A stretch of DNA of 64,000 bases from Pinus tabuliformis (lineage: Eukaryota > Streptophyta > Pinopsida > Pinales > Pinaceae), in NCBI GenBank assembly GCA_031772625.1, contig CM062817.1:889624184-889688183 (forward strand), written 5' to 3'. The notes beneath the pieces are model-generated. The model had not been told where the DNA came from and did not search any database. It was given only the letters and a program-made list of their open reading frames with translations. The position numbers and the translations under genes were made by a program. Positions 1 through 11,208 of this stretch are shown here, in pieces (within the stretch, counting starts at the first letter, position 1; each line of letters begins with the position of its first letter).

Positions 1-550
1 CATGCCAATATTTAATATGCTTAGAAACACACGCCTTTATTTATTGTATCGCAATCGGGACAGGGCTCGGGTCACTTCACTTACGCTATTGCGAAATCGC
101 CGATCGCCGATGGCGATACGCCTTATCGCATTGGAGGATTTGAAGGTGTCACAGTTAATGAATTGATTGCCACAGCTGATTGCCGATAGCGATACCTTTT
201 ATCGCATCGGAGGAATGGGGGGTGCCTTATATACGATGCGCTTTGCCTTTTCCCAATATCCAATAGCGATTTCCCTTTTCAGATCGGAGTAATTCAATGG
301 GTCTTTATTTATGTTTCTCTTATTATTGCGATATGCGATCGCTTTATCGTAATAATAAAAAGCTTTATGATTTGTTTAAAAAGACCTATTTTATCATTGT
401 TTGAAAGGTATATCATATTTCAGTCGGACCTTTTGATGAGGGATTTTTTTTCTAATAATAAGTTAATACCAATTTATTCACACATCTATGTTTAAAAGGG
501 ACCCATTTCTTATTATGATTTTTAAAGAAAATTTTTATGAAATGGGGGGT
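1..550. other. Left flank, rich in GCGAT/ATCGC words
   Basis: No coding region is recognised. The first 350 bases hold many copies of ATCGC and its complement GCGAT (for example near 90-120, 185-205, 330-350). The same word cluster occurs in the U3 of two LTR elements in this window, so this may be the remnant of another LTR, but no partner or boundary was found. The remaining bases are AT-rich without visible structure. Confidence 0.4.
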
Positions 551-1463
551 TGCTGTACAGCACAACAGGGGGATACCCACCTGGTCCAGACCTTGGTTAG
601 TAGCTCCTTTTCCGTTTGGTATAGTGGGTCCGACTGGGGATATGGGACCAGTTTCCCAATTTATGTGTGTGTGTGTGTGAAGAATTGATATTTCCTTTCT
701 AAAAGTTCCTAAGTGAGATGCTCTAATTCTAACTCTAATCTAATAACATGCAAATTGTATTCTAATAAGCAGAAATATCTAAGTCTACACTAACCCGGGG
801 TGTAATCCTTCCGTTATGCGATCTAAAATGATTTCAAATAACAATTGGTAATAAAGATCATTCAACTGTTATGAGAAAAGAATTCAATAAAGATGAACCA
901 CTTCGTATAAAAAGTTAGACGAAACAGTGGTGAAAAACATATCGCATAATAAGTTACTCATACATTAAGCATAAATAAATCGCTATCACAGTACAAAAGT
1001 GCCAAATGATAACTCAAGCATTCACGCATCAATATATAAACAAATAAACATAAATATCACTTTGACACAAAGACAGAAATAGTTAAGAGATAGAAGTACC
1101 ATTTATAACTAGTTCTACTCATGAGCTTCAAGCGATAATGATTTATCTCTTCTTAATCCAACATCCACTAAGAGTATAGAAGTGCAACATCAGTAGAAGA
1201 TATTAAATACAGATATCAATAAATCCTGTTCCATTCATTCATCAAAACCTCCTTAGAGGGTACAAAAGCGCATGTTCTGGGGATAAGTTTTTGACAAATT
1301 TCAGGACCCTTCTCTAAATGCACGAGAAGGGTTTAAATACTAATAACTAAATCTAAAAATAACTTATTACAAAAATGTAGGATACCGTTTAAATGACCGT
1401 CCTTTTTTCAGGCAAAAATAAAGCAAAATTAATACTAATATTGAATCTAAAACTAACAACTAA

Positions 1464-1784
1464 CTATTTCTGTATCCAATCCTTGAAATCGCAAGCATTC
1501 AACATTTGCTTGAGAAGAGTCGGTTGACCGACTTCAGACTTTAACTATCCTGCAGGAACGAAATCAGTGAGATCTGGCGCCATCTTCTCTGCAGAATTGA
1601 TGATGCATTTGAGAGTCATACACTGGCTGTGTGGCTTTACCAAATATGCCCAGTAAGAACCCCAATTCAACTTAGTTAATCTTTTGATTGATTCTGCCTT
1701 TTCTTGAGCCTTCTGTCTCCAGCCTGTTTGTAGTTGTTGTGCATACATACATACCATTTTGAAGATATTTCTTACAAATACCAC
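1464..1784 (-). pseudogene. ORF inside the Tat-like LTR, block 2
   Basis: Downstream of block 1 on the minus strand is a second coding-like stretch, with motifs such as WGSYWAYLVKPHSQC and, near its end, LNACDFKDW. It runs to a TAG at 1464-1466 and is interrupted by one TAG at 1545-1547; the right LTR has CAG there. The right copy in turn has a TAG where this one has TGG near the end. The roughly 100-base gap to block 1 contains CACCTGTAAGC, a possible splice donor, and block 2 is preceded by ACTACAAACAG, a possible acceptor, so the blocks could be two exons. Function unknown. Confidence 0.4.
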
Positions 1785-1881
1785 TGGTTTTAGGATTCAA
1801 GTTTTACTTGTTTACCTCTAGCGTTGCTTTCTTACAAATTTCTGGGCTTACAGGTGATTAAGCAATTAGAGGCTTTCCCTT

Positions 1882-2331
1882 TTAAGAGGTTTTGCGAAAC
1901 TGCCTCCCTTTCTTGATCCGGGCTTCCTTTGTGCGTTTTTCGCCTTTTGCGCGTTTTCTTTTAGTGGATATAAAGCTCAAATTTTGTGAGAATAATGATT
2001 CCGTAAGCTCTTGACCCTGAGTTTTAAATTGTTTGTTTTTGATGTCAGCGATGTCCAGTACCCATTTAACCATGTCTGTGTATGGAATAATTTTGGGCCT
2101 CGCCGCTATGTGGTGTAAGAATGAGCAAGCTAGCTCTGTAATAGATGCCTCAGAAGACCATTGTGAACCTGCAGTAGTTGTAACCTCCATCACCTTGGGA
2201 TTCTCTTCTTCAAGTAGATTGTACATGCCTTCCCAAGTAGTAATACCAGCGTCTCTGTTACAGGCAGTGTCTGTATATAGGGGCATGATTTCTTTGTCGT
2301 CAGAGCTCGAAGCTTTGACCTTCTTCCCCAT
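1882..2331 (-). CDS. ORF inside the Tat-like LTR, block 1, unknown protein
   Basis: A 149-codon ORF with ATG at 2331 lies inside the left LTR on the same strand as the element's genes. It starts MGKKVKASS, has a plausible soluble-protein composition (PYTDMVKWVLD, GQELTESLFS) and a basic tail rich in Lys and Arg. I do not recognise the family. The right LTR carries the same ORF with different breaks: a stop at 11947, a second stop where this copy reads His-His, and a one-base frameshift near the tail. Independent breaks in two copies suggest the frame was open before insertion. It may be an LTR-encoded protein or a captured host gene fragment. No membrane segment or catalytic motif is visible. 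Confidence 0.5.
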   Translation of the reverse strand: MGKKVKASSSDDKEIMPLYTDTACNRDAGITTWEGMYNLLEEENPKVMEVTTTAGSQWSSEASITELACSFLHHIAARPKIIPYTDMVKWVLDIADIKNKQFKTQGQELTESLFSQNLSFISTKRKRAKGEKRTKEARIKKGRQFRKTS

Positions 2332-3176
2332 AATATCCTGTATACTGCTTTGTATAATTCTCTGTTCTCTGTTCCTACAGTTTACAAGTGAAGTGAGAAT
2401 AATGATAAGGAAAGGTGACGGAAAGTTTTAAACGCTGAAGACATAAAATACACCACCTTACATGAAATGACTTTTTGATAAGCACAAAACCATATTCCAT
2501 TAATGACTGGCAACTAACTCATTAATTAGCATTAAAGCACATAACCATGCCTCAATTTATGGAAAATACTTTTTCGAACCACGAGCCCGAAAGATCTACG
2601 ATGAAGCAATTTTGCGATTTGCTTCGCAATATCGCATATCGCAACATCGTAGAATCACAACATCACAAGATTGGTAGCTCGCTATTTCGCTTTATCGCAT
2701 TATCGCAATATTGCTTTGCCGCTCTAGCGCAAAATCGCAATATCGCAGGAGCGTGGCATATGATAATTTTTCGTTAATCTATTTTCTGCGAAATGCGATT
2801 TGCGATATGCGCCATCGCATATCGGCAGTTTAAAGTTTTTCAGCGTAAGCGATTTTTTAGACATGCGATGCGATAAATGTTTTCTTAATGTGTAGTTTTG
2901 CATCACGATCTCGCAATCTTAGACTTCTGCTTGTAAGGAGGTATCCATTATCTTTTTTGCGATGCGATATTTCCTAAGGAATAATTCTACTTTATCATAA
3001 AACTTAAGCTTTTTGATTTTTTAAAGGGTATTCTCCTAAGTTTATGATGGTAAGTTTTATTAAAAAAAGGAAGTTCAAGTACTAATTGATTTTTAAATTT
3101 TTTGACTAAGGGCCCCCACTTATTTAGTATTAGGGATAACACTAAATAAGAAGGGGGGTTGTTGCTGGCCATAACA

Positions 3177-4250
3177 ATTGGCGATTCACTTGGAAGAACC
3201 AGTTATCTCTGCTTTTCTTTTGGATTTTCTAAACTTCCAAAACAGAAAATTTTCTAGAAAATCAAACTTTATTGTAGAAACACAAAGTACATCATGCTTT
3301 TACATGTCAATGATATTTTGTTTCTTCTATATTCAACTTTGATTATTTTACTCCCTCAAGCTAGTCCTTGTATCTACATCAGTCACTACTTGGTTTATAA
3401 AGATAAAAACAAATCCTTCTCTGTAAATCAGTTTTAAATATGCTCATTTGTCGTAGGTAGAGCCTCTGCTGCCAGCAGGCGTTTATAGCCTCGACAGGGT
3501 TACCTGTTACCCAGCAATGATCTTGTATCCTACTTAGAGAAATTTACAACTTTCAAAGAGAAATCCATATCCACACTTATTGCTTTCATTTTCTTTTTTA
3601 CCCTTAAAGAACAATGTCTTGGTTTGGTAGCCAATTTATGATAGTGTCATTCACTTGATTTATAACTTTGCTGAACACGCTGGCTCGTGATGAGACCTCT
3701 TGTCTTTGGATTGCAACAATCTTGAGTCATTGCCCTGTTGTGGTATGCAATATTGGCAAAGTCAGCAAGCTATAATATCTATGATCATGATAAGCCGGCT
3801 CGTGATGAGACCTCTTACTCTTTAAGTTAAAGTGTATCTCTGGATCATTCTCTGAACATTGTAGTTTCCTAGGTGGGGAGGAAGTCATTGTTTCCTTAAG
3901 ATGGCTCTGGACGATAATAGTGGAGTTTTTGGAAAGAGATTTTCTACAGAGAATCTTCGTTTTATTATTGATACCTTTCATTGGACTGATACAAAACAAT
4001 TTCCCACTAAAGGTTGCTTTTTATCAAAATTTACAAGGTCGAAACTAGTATCATTTCTAGGCATAGAGCCTTTAATTGTATCTTTCAATAATAATGATCA
4101 ATTTTCTAAAAGAATTCTATTTATACAAGTGAAAAAACAAAATCTAAAAGAGAATTTGTGTCTTTTTCATAAATCTCAAATGTAACCATTTACAACCGGT
4201 TTTATTATGGAAACATAAACTAATATACAAAATAGAAGGATGATCTCCTA
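3177..4250 (-). other. 3' untranslated interior of the Tat-like element
   Basis: This lies between the integrase remnant and the 3' LTR. No convincing protein is seen. A 20-base word (GGCTCGTGATGAGACCTCTT) occurs twice, at about 3683 and 3795, 111 bases apart. The polypurine tract expected next to the LTR is not obvious; the purine-rich complement of 3208-3226 is the closest candidate. Confidence 0.5.
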
Positions 4251-4523
4251 TGGAAAATATTTTTTGAGGATCTGTCCATTAACAGGTAAAGATTATCTTT
4301 TTCCTGTTAAATCCTGTAACATGAAAGTAGACGGACCTATGACTTATGCGATTTGAAAAGGGCCAAGCCACATTCGTTGAAATTTCGTATGTTTCCCTTT
4401 TTCCTCATGAGCCTTGTCCCATTTTAAAACTAGATCTCCCATCTGAAAGTCTTTTATGGATATCATGTTTGAATCAAAAGAGGCTTTTAATAATGCTTGA
4501 TGATGAGCATGAGTTATTTTGGC

Positions 4524-4937
4524 CTATTCTCGTTGCTCTTCTAACTTAATTGTTTCTAGCTGCCTTAGTTGTAAGGAAGAAGTTGGTGCTTCATCAATAT
4601 ATTGAACCAAGGCTAAAGAGGGAATTTCCAAATGAGTTGGAAGAACCACTTCTTTCCCATAAACTAAATTAAAGGGAGAAGTGCCAATGGAGGATTTCTG
4701 CGTTATTCGATCTGCCCATAAAGCATATATTAAAGACTTATGCCAATTTTTATGATTTTGGTCAATGGTTCGCTTAATAATTTTGATTAAGTTCTTATTT
4801 GTAGATTCAACTAATCCATTCCCCTGTGGATAGTAATTGGCGGAGTATTTAAGGTTGAAACCCCTTTTGAGTGCAAATTCAGTCATTGCATTACCAGAAA
4901 AATATGATGCATTATAAAATATTAAAGCAGAAGGCAA
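4524..4937 (-). pseudogene. pol: Integrase catalytic core, second half (Tat-like)
   Basis: This continues the same frame as the upstream integrase segment after a single TAG at 4959-4961. The family motif around the second catalytic Asp (usually SDNASYF) reads FYNASYF here, so the Asp is replaced by Tyr. The catalytic Glu is kept in GLVESTNKNL, and GTSPFNLVYGKE follows. Downstream, to about 4250 and across frameshifts, translations still resemble the integrase C-terminal beta-barrel region and its QILKKYFP-like end. The enzyme would join element ends to target DNA; with the Asp lost and the frame broken it cannot work. Identification is firm. Confidence 0.88.
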
Positions 4938-4958
4938 CCCAAACCTGGTGATTATGAA

Positions 4959-5807
4959 CTAATCTATAAATTCGATGATATGTTCAGCATTAGCCGTCTT
5001 GAGTGGAACTGCTTCTACCCATTTAGTAAAGTAATCTGTTGCTGTAAGGATATATCTATGCTGTTTAGAAGAGTGAGGAACGATCTCACCTATTATGTCC
5101 AATCCCCACTGATCGAAAGGCTGCTCAATGTTAACTGGTTGTAGTGGCAAGGATGGTTTCTTTTGTCTCCCAGCAGCGGTTTGACAGACTTGACATTTCC
5201 TCATGTAGTTATGTGAGTCTTTGAATAATGTGGGCCAGTAATAGCCTGCGCGTAAGATTTTATGAGCAGTAGCGTCTCTAGCATAGTGTCCGCCTACTGG
5301 CCCATCGTGGAGTTCTTTCAAGACTTTTTCAGCTTCAGATTTCTCAAGACATCTAAGGAGAACAAAATCATAATTTATTCTAAAAAGAACATCGTTCATG
5401 AGCTGATATTGTTTGGCTTTCAACCTTAGAGCTCTTTTCTTGGTATGATCGAGGTTTGAAGGAGCATATCCATTCTTTAGATAATAAATGATATCATCGT
5501 ATAATGACTCAACATCGTTTAGGCTTACCTCGTACATTTGTATCTCTGCAGATGGAATTTCGGACATAAGCGATGCTCTGGCCAGCATTTTGCAAAAGCC
5601 TTGACCTTTTACAATACTTGTTGGTTTGATTTCTACGTCATATTCCTGTAAGGCAGTAACCCAATTGGCTCTTTTCTCACCCACATCCTTCTGTACTAGA
5701 AGATTTCTTACCGCTGGAAACGGTACTATGATTTTTGTATGTGTTTTGAGTAAAAAAGGTCTGAAATATTTAATTGCTTTGAAAACAACATAAGCTTGTT
5801 TCTCCAC
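4959..5807 (-). pseudogene. pol: C-terminal half of RT-linked RNase H, plus integrase N-terminus
   Basis: The first about 90 residues (VEKQAYVVFKAIKYFRPFLL, WVTALQEYDVEI, VKGQGFCKML) match the end of the RNase H that follows RT in gypsy elements. Next comes the integrase zinc-binding HHCC module (His-Tyr in GGHYARDATAHKI, then CQVC) and the first catalytic Asp in WGLDIIGE, then TATDYFTKWVEAV. The frame differs from the RT ORF by one base. The G run at 5828-5831 (CCCC on plus) is one base short of the expected Gly-Ala-Glu-Leu-Asn-Tyr reading, so a single-base deletion explains the break. Confidence 0.9.
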
Positions 5808-5818
5808 ATCTGAATAAT

Positions 5819-7711
5819 TTAACTCAGCCCCTTGTAAATTGGAACTGAAAAAGCAATTGGGGCTTCTGCCTTTTCTTGATTTGCTTGAGTGAGTATTGCA
5901 ACATATGATCTATCAGAGGCAAATGTATATAAAATAAAAGGATCAGAAAAATTTGGAGTTGCTAAAGATGGAGCATTAACAATTGCTTGTTTGATCAGAT
6001 TGAATGCCTCATGTTCATCTTGGCCCCATTTAAAGTTTGAGTTCTTTTTAATCATTGCTTGTAAAGGAGACACGATTCTTGAAAAATCTGGAACAAATCT
6101 CTTTACAAAGTTAATATGGCCAATAAAATATTGCATGGCTTTCTTGTTGTGAGGTAGGGGTATTGCGGAAATCTCCTTGATTCTGTCAAGATCAATGTGA
6201 ATTCCAGATTTTGACACTATGAATCTGAGAAGTTTTCCTTCACTTAATGCGAAAAAGGATTTTTCCGGTTTAAGTGAAATTCCATACCTTTGACAACGTT
6301 GGAAGATTTGTTTTAAATCTCTAAGATGATTGTTTCGTTTCTTGGAATATACAGTTATATCATCCAAATAGATTACCACTGATTTATTAACTAACCCCTT
6401 GAATGCAATGTCCATGGCTCTCTGAAATGTGGCACCAGCGTTAATCAGACCAAATGGAATCTTTTGATATGTGTATGTGCCCCATTTAGTTCTGAATGTG
6501 GTTTTTAATTGATTACCGGGATGTACCAACAGTTGATTGTATCCTGAGAATCCATCCAAGAATGACATTAATTCTGACCCCGCAACTGCCTGCAGTATTT
6601 GTTCCATGGGAGGCAAAGGAGAATTATACTTTTGGCAGGCTTTGTTAAGATTTCGAAAGTCAATGCAGATTCTAATGTCTCCGTTTTTCTTTCTGACAGG
6701 GACCATATTGGAAACCCATTGGGAATGTCGAACGGGAAAAATTATTTTGGTTTTCAATAACTTATTGAGTACAGATTTGATCTGGTTTTCTAGATTGGGA
6801 TGGATCTTTCTCAACTTTTGTTGGATAGGTTTTTCATCGTCTGTCATTGGAATAGTATGTTGGATGATGGAGGTGTCGTACGTTTTGAGTTCATCGTAAT
6901 TCCAAGCAAAGACACTTTTGTATTGTCTCAAGAGACGAATATACGCTATTTTTTCTTCAGGAGCTAGACCAAGGCCTAGATTGATATTATGTGGTTTGGT
7001 ATCAGTTCCTAGGTTTACTAATTCATAGTTCAAAGTTGAACTTTGGAGTTTTGAATTGGTAGATCTTTTAAACCGATCTTTCAAATCATAAAGGTCTTCT
7101 AACTTGACTACTGACTTAGGTATGGCATTGTTAGTGCTATCTTGTTGCAATTGTTGGTCATGTTGGTCTTCGTCAATTATTTGATTGGTGAAGGATCCTT
7201 TAGATGTGAGGAAACTCACGATATCAGGATCGTCGTTGAAAATCTTCCAATTGGTAATGTTGTCAGGAATCGAGGGTCTAAAGATTAATTCGATTGAAAA
7301 TCGATCAGGGCTATAGTCTTCTGAAGGAATGAACTTGGAAGCTACATTAGCTAGGAGGTCTGCACTAGCATTCTGGAGTCTGGGAATTGATGAAATATTA
7401 AATGCTATAAAGTGTTCAGTCAGATCTTGACCTAAAGATTGGTAATGTTTTAAATGACCTGATAAACAACGTATAGTATTACGTACCTGTCTGATTACAA
7501 TTTCAGAATCTCCGAAAACTTGAAGGTATTTGACGTCTAATCCGATTGCTTTGTATAACCCTTGGACTAAAGCCTCGTATTCTGCAGTATTGTTGGTGCA
7601 ATCAAATTCGAGTCTGCAAGTTAGCATAGTTTTATCTTCCTCTGGACTTATTAACACGCATCCTGCTCCTGCTCCTTCGTTAGACTTGGAACCGTCAAAA
7701 AATAATTCCAA
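5819..7711 (-). pseudogene. pol: RNase H - reverse transcriptase - RNase H (Tat-like pol)
   Basis: A 630-residue open stretch. Residues 1-125 form an RNase H domain with a complete set of acidic residues: D6 in FFDGS, E44 in NNTAEYEAL, D68 in FGDSEIV and D118 in SADLLAN. It resembles the archaeal-type RNase H known from Tat elements. A linker of about 140 residues follows, then RT: PVRKKNGDIRICIDFRNLN, SFLDGFSGYNQ, and YLDD with Tyr at residue 448 (6359-6370). The RT-linked RNase H begins near residue 590, but its first Asp is Phe (TFASD instead of TDASD), so it is probably dead. In better-known Tat elements the extra RNase H follows the RT. The reading frame continues upstream, out of phase with the protease by one base. 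Confidence 0.9.
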
Positions 7712-8796
7712 AATAAAGATTTCTTTACAGGACTATCTATAAAATTAATACATTTAGAACTATCTGTTTGAGAGAAATTTTCTACTTGAGATAAAACAGA
7801 ATGTTCTAAGTAAGGTGAAGTATGAGCATTAAAATTTCCTAGGAAAGAATCTACTGAGTAGTTGCCAAGGATGTTATTGCTGTATGGTACTGGTTCATTT
7901 TCTCCCTCTAGTTCTGTTACTATGTATTTCTGATGTCTTTCCCGCTCAACTTTTATTTGATTTGGTTTACCATTGTAAGGGAGCCACATGTGCGACCAGT
8001 CAGTTGCAAAGTATCCGTGAAGTTTTTCTGACCAATCTCTGCTAAGAATTAAGCCATAAAATTCCGAAATATCAACAACTAAATTGTCGATAACTTGACA
8101 TACCTTTGGGTTGGATGACAGCCTTATGGTAACCTGATTTAATTCGCCAATCACTTCGACTTGTGATTGATCTAATTGAACTATGCGCACAACAGATTTT
8201 TGTGGTTGAACGTTCAATTTTGCACATATTGACTTTGGTAAAATATTCGATGAAGCTCCAGAATCCACTAAGCAATTATGCAAATTTTTATTGAAAATTT
8301 CATAAGTAAGAAGAAATGGGGGAGTATGAGATCTCGATCTTCCTCCAATTAAGGCGATATCGTTTGGATCAATTTTATTAATCGCATTAGTTGGAGGTCT
8401 TCCCATGTCATGGGAAGCTTGAGAGATTACAGCGACGGGCAAAGGTGCAACTGGTACAACATGTAATTCTTTCAAAAGTATCTTTTGCTGGTGTTTTAAC
8501 TTGCTCAATTCGTAAAAAGTGATATTGGCCATAGTCTTTTTCATGTCTTCTATGATATTATACTCCATTTCATTCGAAACGATCAACGTTTTAGATGGAG
8601 TTGATGGGTATTTTTGGACTGGGTTGGTTTGAGTCGCTTTAGGTGTTGTTTTCTTGGCTGTGACTTTATCCTTAGTCATCGAGCTTGTGCTTTTTGGCTT
8701 AGGTGTAGGTTGAGGAGGATCAAGTTGATTTCTACTACGAGTACTAACCAGGGATGCCTCTTGATCCTCTTCATCTGGGAGGATGAAATCCAACAT
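7651..8796 (-). pseudogene. pol: Aspartic protease region (Tat-like)
   Basis: A 381-residue stretch. It starts with a Ser/Pro/Thr-rich, charged linker and holds a retropepsin-like protease around VDSGASSNILPKSI, with the DSG active site intact; LILSRDW, further on, corresponds to the LGRPWL-like motif of these proteases. The protease would cut Gag-Pol into mature proteins. The end runs into the RNase H-RT ORF in another frame; the change of frame lies near 7735. Upstream, between 8797 and 9050, the same polyprotein can be followed through an acidic Glu-rich stretch with one TAA and one frameshift back to gag. Confidence 0.85.
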
Positions 8797-9050
8797 ACCA
8801 TTTAACTCTACAACTTTTTCTTCATCGGTATGTTCTTCAGTAGTGATTTCCTCTTCTTCTTCTTCGGATTCAACACTTGTAATAGCGTTAGGGGGTTTGG
8901 AATCGGTCGAAGGGTTTCTTTTAAAAGGTCTGTACGACTTTTTAGAAGAAGTTTATACCACTTGTTTCTTAATGTCGACCATCTCGTTAGACATGGTCTT
9001 CAAATTTTTTGTAATCCTTCTAAATCGAATGGATCTTTCGATTGTTTTTT

Positions 9051-10253
9051 CTAGGGATCTTCCTTGAAAGTAACCTTCTTGGATTTTCGTTCTTCAATCG
9101 TGTTTTTGTTTCCTAGGGATATAATACGTTTCTCTACTGCTATTGCTTCTTTCATATTTTCGGCTAAAGTTGTTTTGTTAGCCCTATCAACAAATATTGC
9201 TATGTTTGATGGTAAAGTAGTGATGTACCATTCACTTCGCACTTCCTTGCTAGGCTTGGAAGCAGTAGGAATTTTGTTTAAGAGTTTATTGAAACATGAA
9301 TTGAAATCTTTGATAGGTTCTTTTGACTCGGCCCTAAGGTTAGACAGGTCGTTGATCAATGTCGCCGTAGACCTATCATCACCAAACTTCATAAGGAATT
9401 GTTCTTGGAAGATATTCCAACTAGTGATAGATCCAGATGGTAATGGAAAATACCATGATCCAGCTGCTCCTTGTAGAGTATAAGGAAAAATTCGAACAAC
9501 AGCGTCTTCGTTGGTAACTCCATTGAGATTTATGGATAGCATAAAGTTATTTATATGTTCTTCCGCTAGCATGCTTGCCTCAGGATTAAACTTAGGCAGC
9601 CATTTTTCAGGATGGGCCGGTAACTGACTCAAGGGTGCAAGCATTAAGACTGCCCCTAGGTTATTCCATGGAGATTGGGCCATTGCTGATTTATTAACAG
9701 AGGAAAGTGCAAAAGATGATCCCTGTGGTTGAGAAGATGAGGATATTATGACTCTAGATGATTGAGAAGGAGATGTGGGAGTACCGGTGGATTGATGGAC
9801 AATGATCTGAAGTGGAGGAGTGGATGGTTGACTTCGCGGTGGAGAGTTTGAGATGGATGATGATGATGAAAGAGTCTCGCTGTCAGACCCTTTAGGAGAT
9901 TTCCTTGCTCTCTTCCTTGTAGGCAGAGGTAACTCGGTTGGCTGAACTCCAAATTTTTCACTCTTTAATCTGGTAAGAGGATGAGCAAGGTTATATTGCG
10001 AAGTCATGCTACCTTGAGATTTATCAGATCTTTGAGGTGATATAGAAAATCGCTGAAGTTTGTGAATCAAAGATTCAACTTCAGGAGGTTCAATAGGAGA
10101 TTGCTCTAAAATGTCAGGGTTGGTAGCAGCGACTGTTGTTCTTTCAACTTCTAGCTCTAAATTTGGAAATTCTAAATGCGATGGAGAAGTCAGGGGAGAT
10201 GGTGAGGGAAATTTACTCTCAGAATGGTATTTAGATTTAGACTTACTTGCCAT
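9051..10253 (-). pseudogene. gag: Gag capsid protein (Tat-like)
   Basis: A 400-residue ORF from ATG 10253. Residues 1-200 are Ser/Pro-rich and probably disordered. The rest matches the retrotransposon gag capsid fold: AEEHINNFMLSINL, FPYTLQGAAGSWYF, SWNIFQEQFLMKF and AVEKRIISL. No CCHC zinc knuckle is seen here or just downstream. The ORF ends at a TAG at 9051-9053 where the family usually continues, so it was probably part of one gag-pol frame. The start codon is only about 10 bases from the PBS, so the leader is extremely short. Confidence 0.88.
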
Positions 10254-10263
10254 TCACAGTTCG

Positions 10264-10284
10264 GGGCCCTCCTTCTAGCGCCAA
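10264..10284 (-). promoter_or_regulatory. Primer binding site of the Tat-like element
   Basis: The minus strand reads TGGCGCTAGAAGGAGGGCCC just inside the 5' LTR (4-base spacer). Sequences beginning TGGCGCTAGAAGGAGG are recognised PBSs of Tat-related plant elements. The matching tRNA should be confirmed by search. Confidence 0.85.
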
Positions 10285-11208
10285 ATATGTTGAAGCCCCG
10301 AAAATCGAGTCTACAACAAGGGGGATACCCACTCGGTCCGGACCTTGGTTAGCAGCTCCTTTTCCGTTTGGGATAGTGGGTCTGACTGGGGATATTGGAC
10401 CAGTTTCCCAATTTATGTGTGTGTGTGTGAAGAATTGATATTTCCTTTCTAAAAGTTCCTAAGTGAGATGCTCTAATTCTAACTCTAATCTAATAACATG
10501 CAAATTGTATTCTAATAAGCAGAAATATCTAAGTCTACACTAACTCGGGGTGTAATCCTTCCGTTATGTGATCTAAAATGATTTCAAATAACAATTGGTA
10601 ATAAAGCTCATTCAACTGTTATGAGAAAAGAATTCAATAAAGATGAACCACTTCGTATAAAAAGTTAGACGAAACAGTTGTGAAAAACATATTGCATAGT
10701 AAGTTACTGATACATTAAGCATAAATAAATATCTATCACCGTACCAAAGTGCCAAATGGTAACTCAAGCATTCACGCATCAATATATAAACAACTAAACA
10801 TAAATATCACTTTGAAACGCAGAAATAGTTAAGAGATAGAAGTACCATTTATAACTAGTTCTACTCATGAGCTTCAAGCGATAATGATTTATCTCTTCTC
10901 AATCCAACATCCATTAAGAGTACAGAAGTGCAAAATCAGTACAGATATTAAATACAGATATCAATAAATCTTGTTCCATTCATTCATCAAAACCTCCTCA
11001 GAGGGTACAAAAGTGCATGTTCTAGGGATAAGTTTTTGACAAATTTAAGGACCCTTCTCTAAATGCATGAGAAGGGTTTAAATACTAATAACTAAATCTA
11101 AAAATAACTTATTACAAAAATGTAGGATACAGTTTAAATGACCATCCTTTTTTCAGGAAAAAATAAAGCAAAATTAATACTAATATTGAACCTAAAACTA
11201 ACAACTAA

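Larger units (their letters stand above)
551..3176 (-). repeat. 3' LTR of the Tat-like element
   Basis: Matches 10289-12923 over nearly its whole length. It ends in AACA at 3176, where similarity to the right LTR stops (ATTGG here, CTGTT there). On the minus strand the U3 end (about 2590-2960) is packed with ATCGCA and GCGAT words. The GTATTTAAACCC-like stretch near 1328-1338 is a possible TATA region on the minus strand. The middle carries a coding-like ORF, annotated separately. Confidence 0.88.

Noticed and set aside
2033..2431. Plus-strand frame of 132 codons in the Tat-like LTR
   Set aside because: It is the reverse reading of the sense-strand LTR ORF, which has the more protein-like composition and the element's orientation.
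7651..7760. Possible programmed frameshift between protease and RNase H-RT
   Set aside because: No slippery heptamer with a following structure is evident, and other random frameshifts exist in the same copy.
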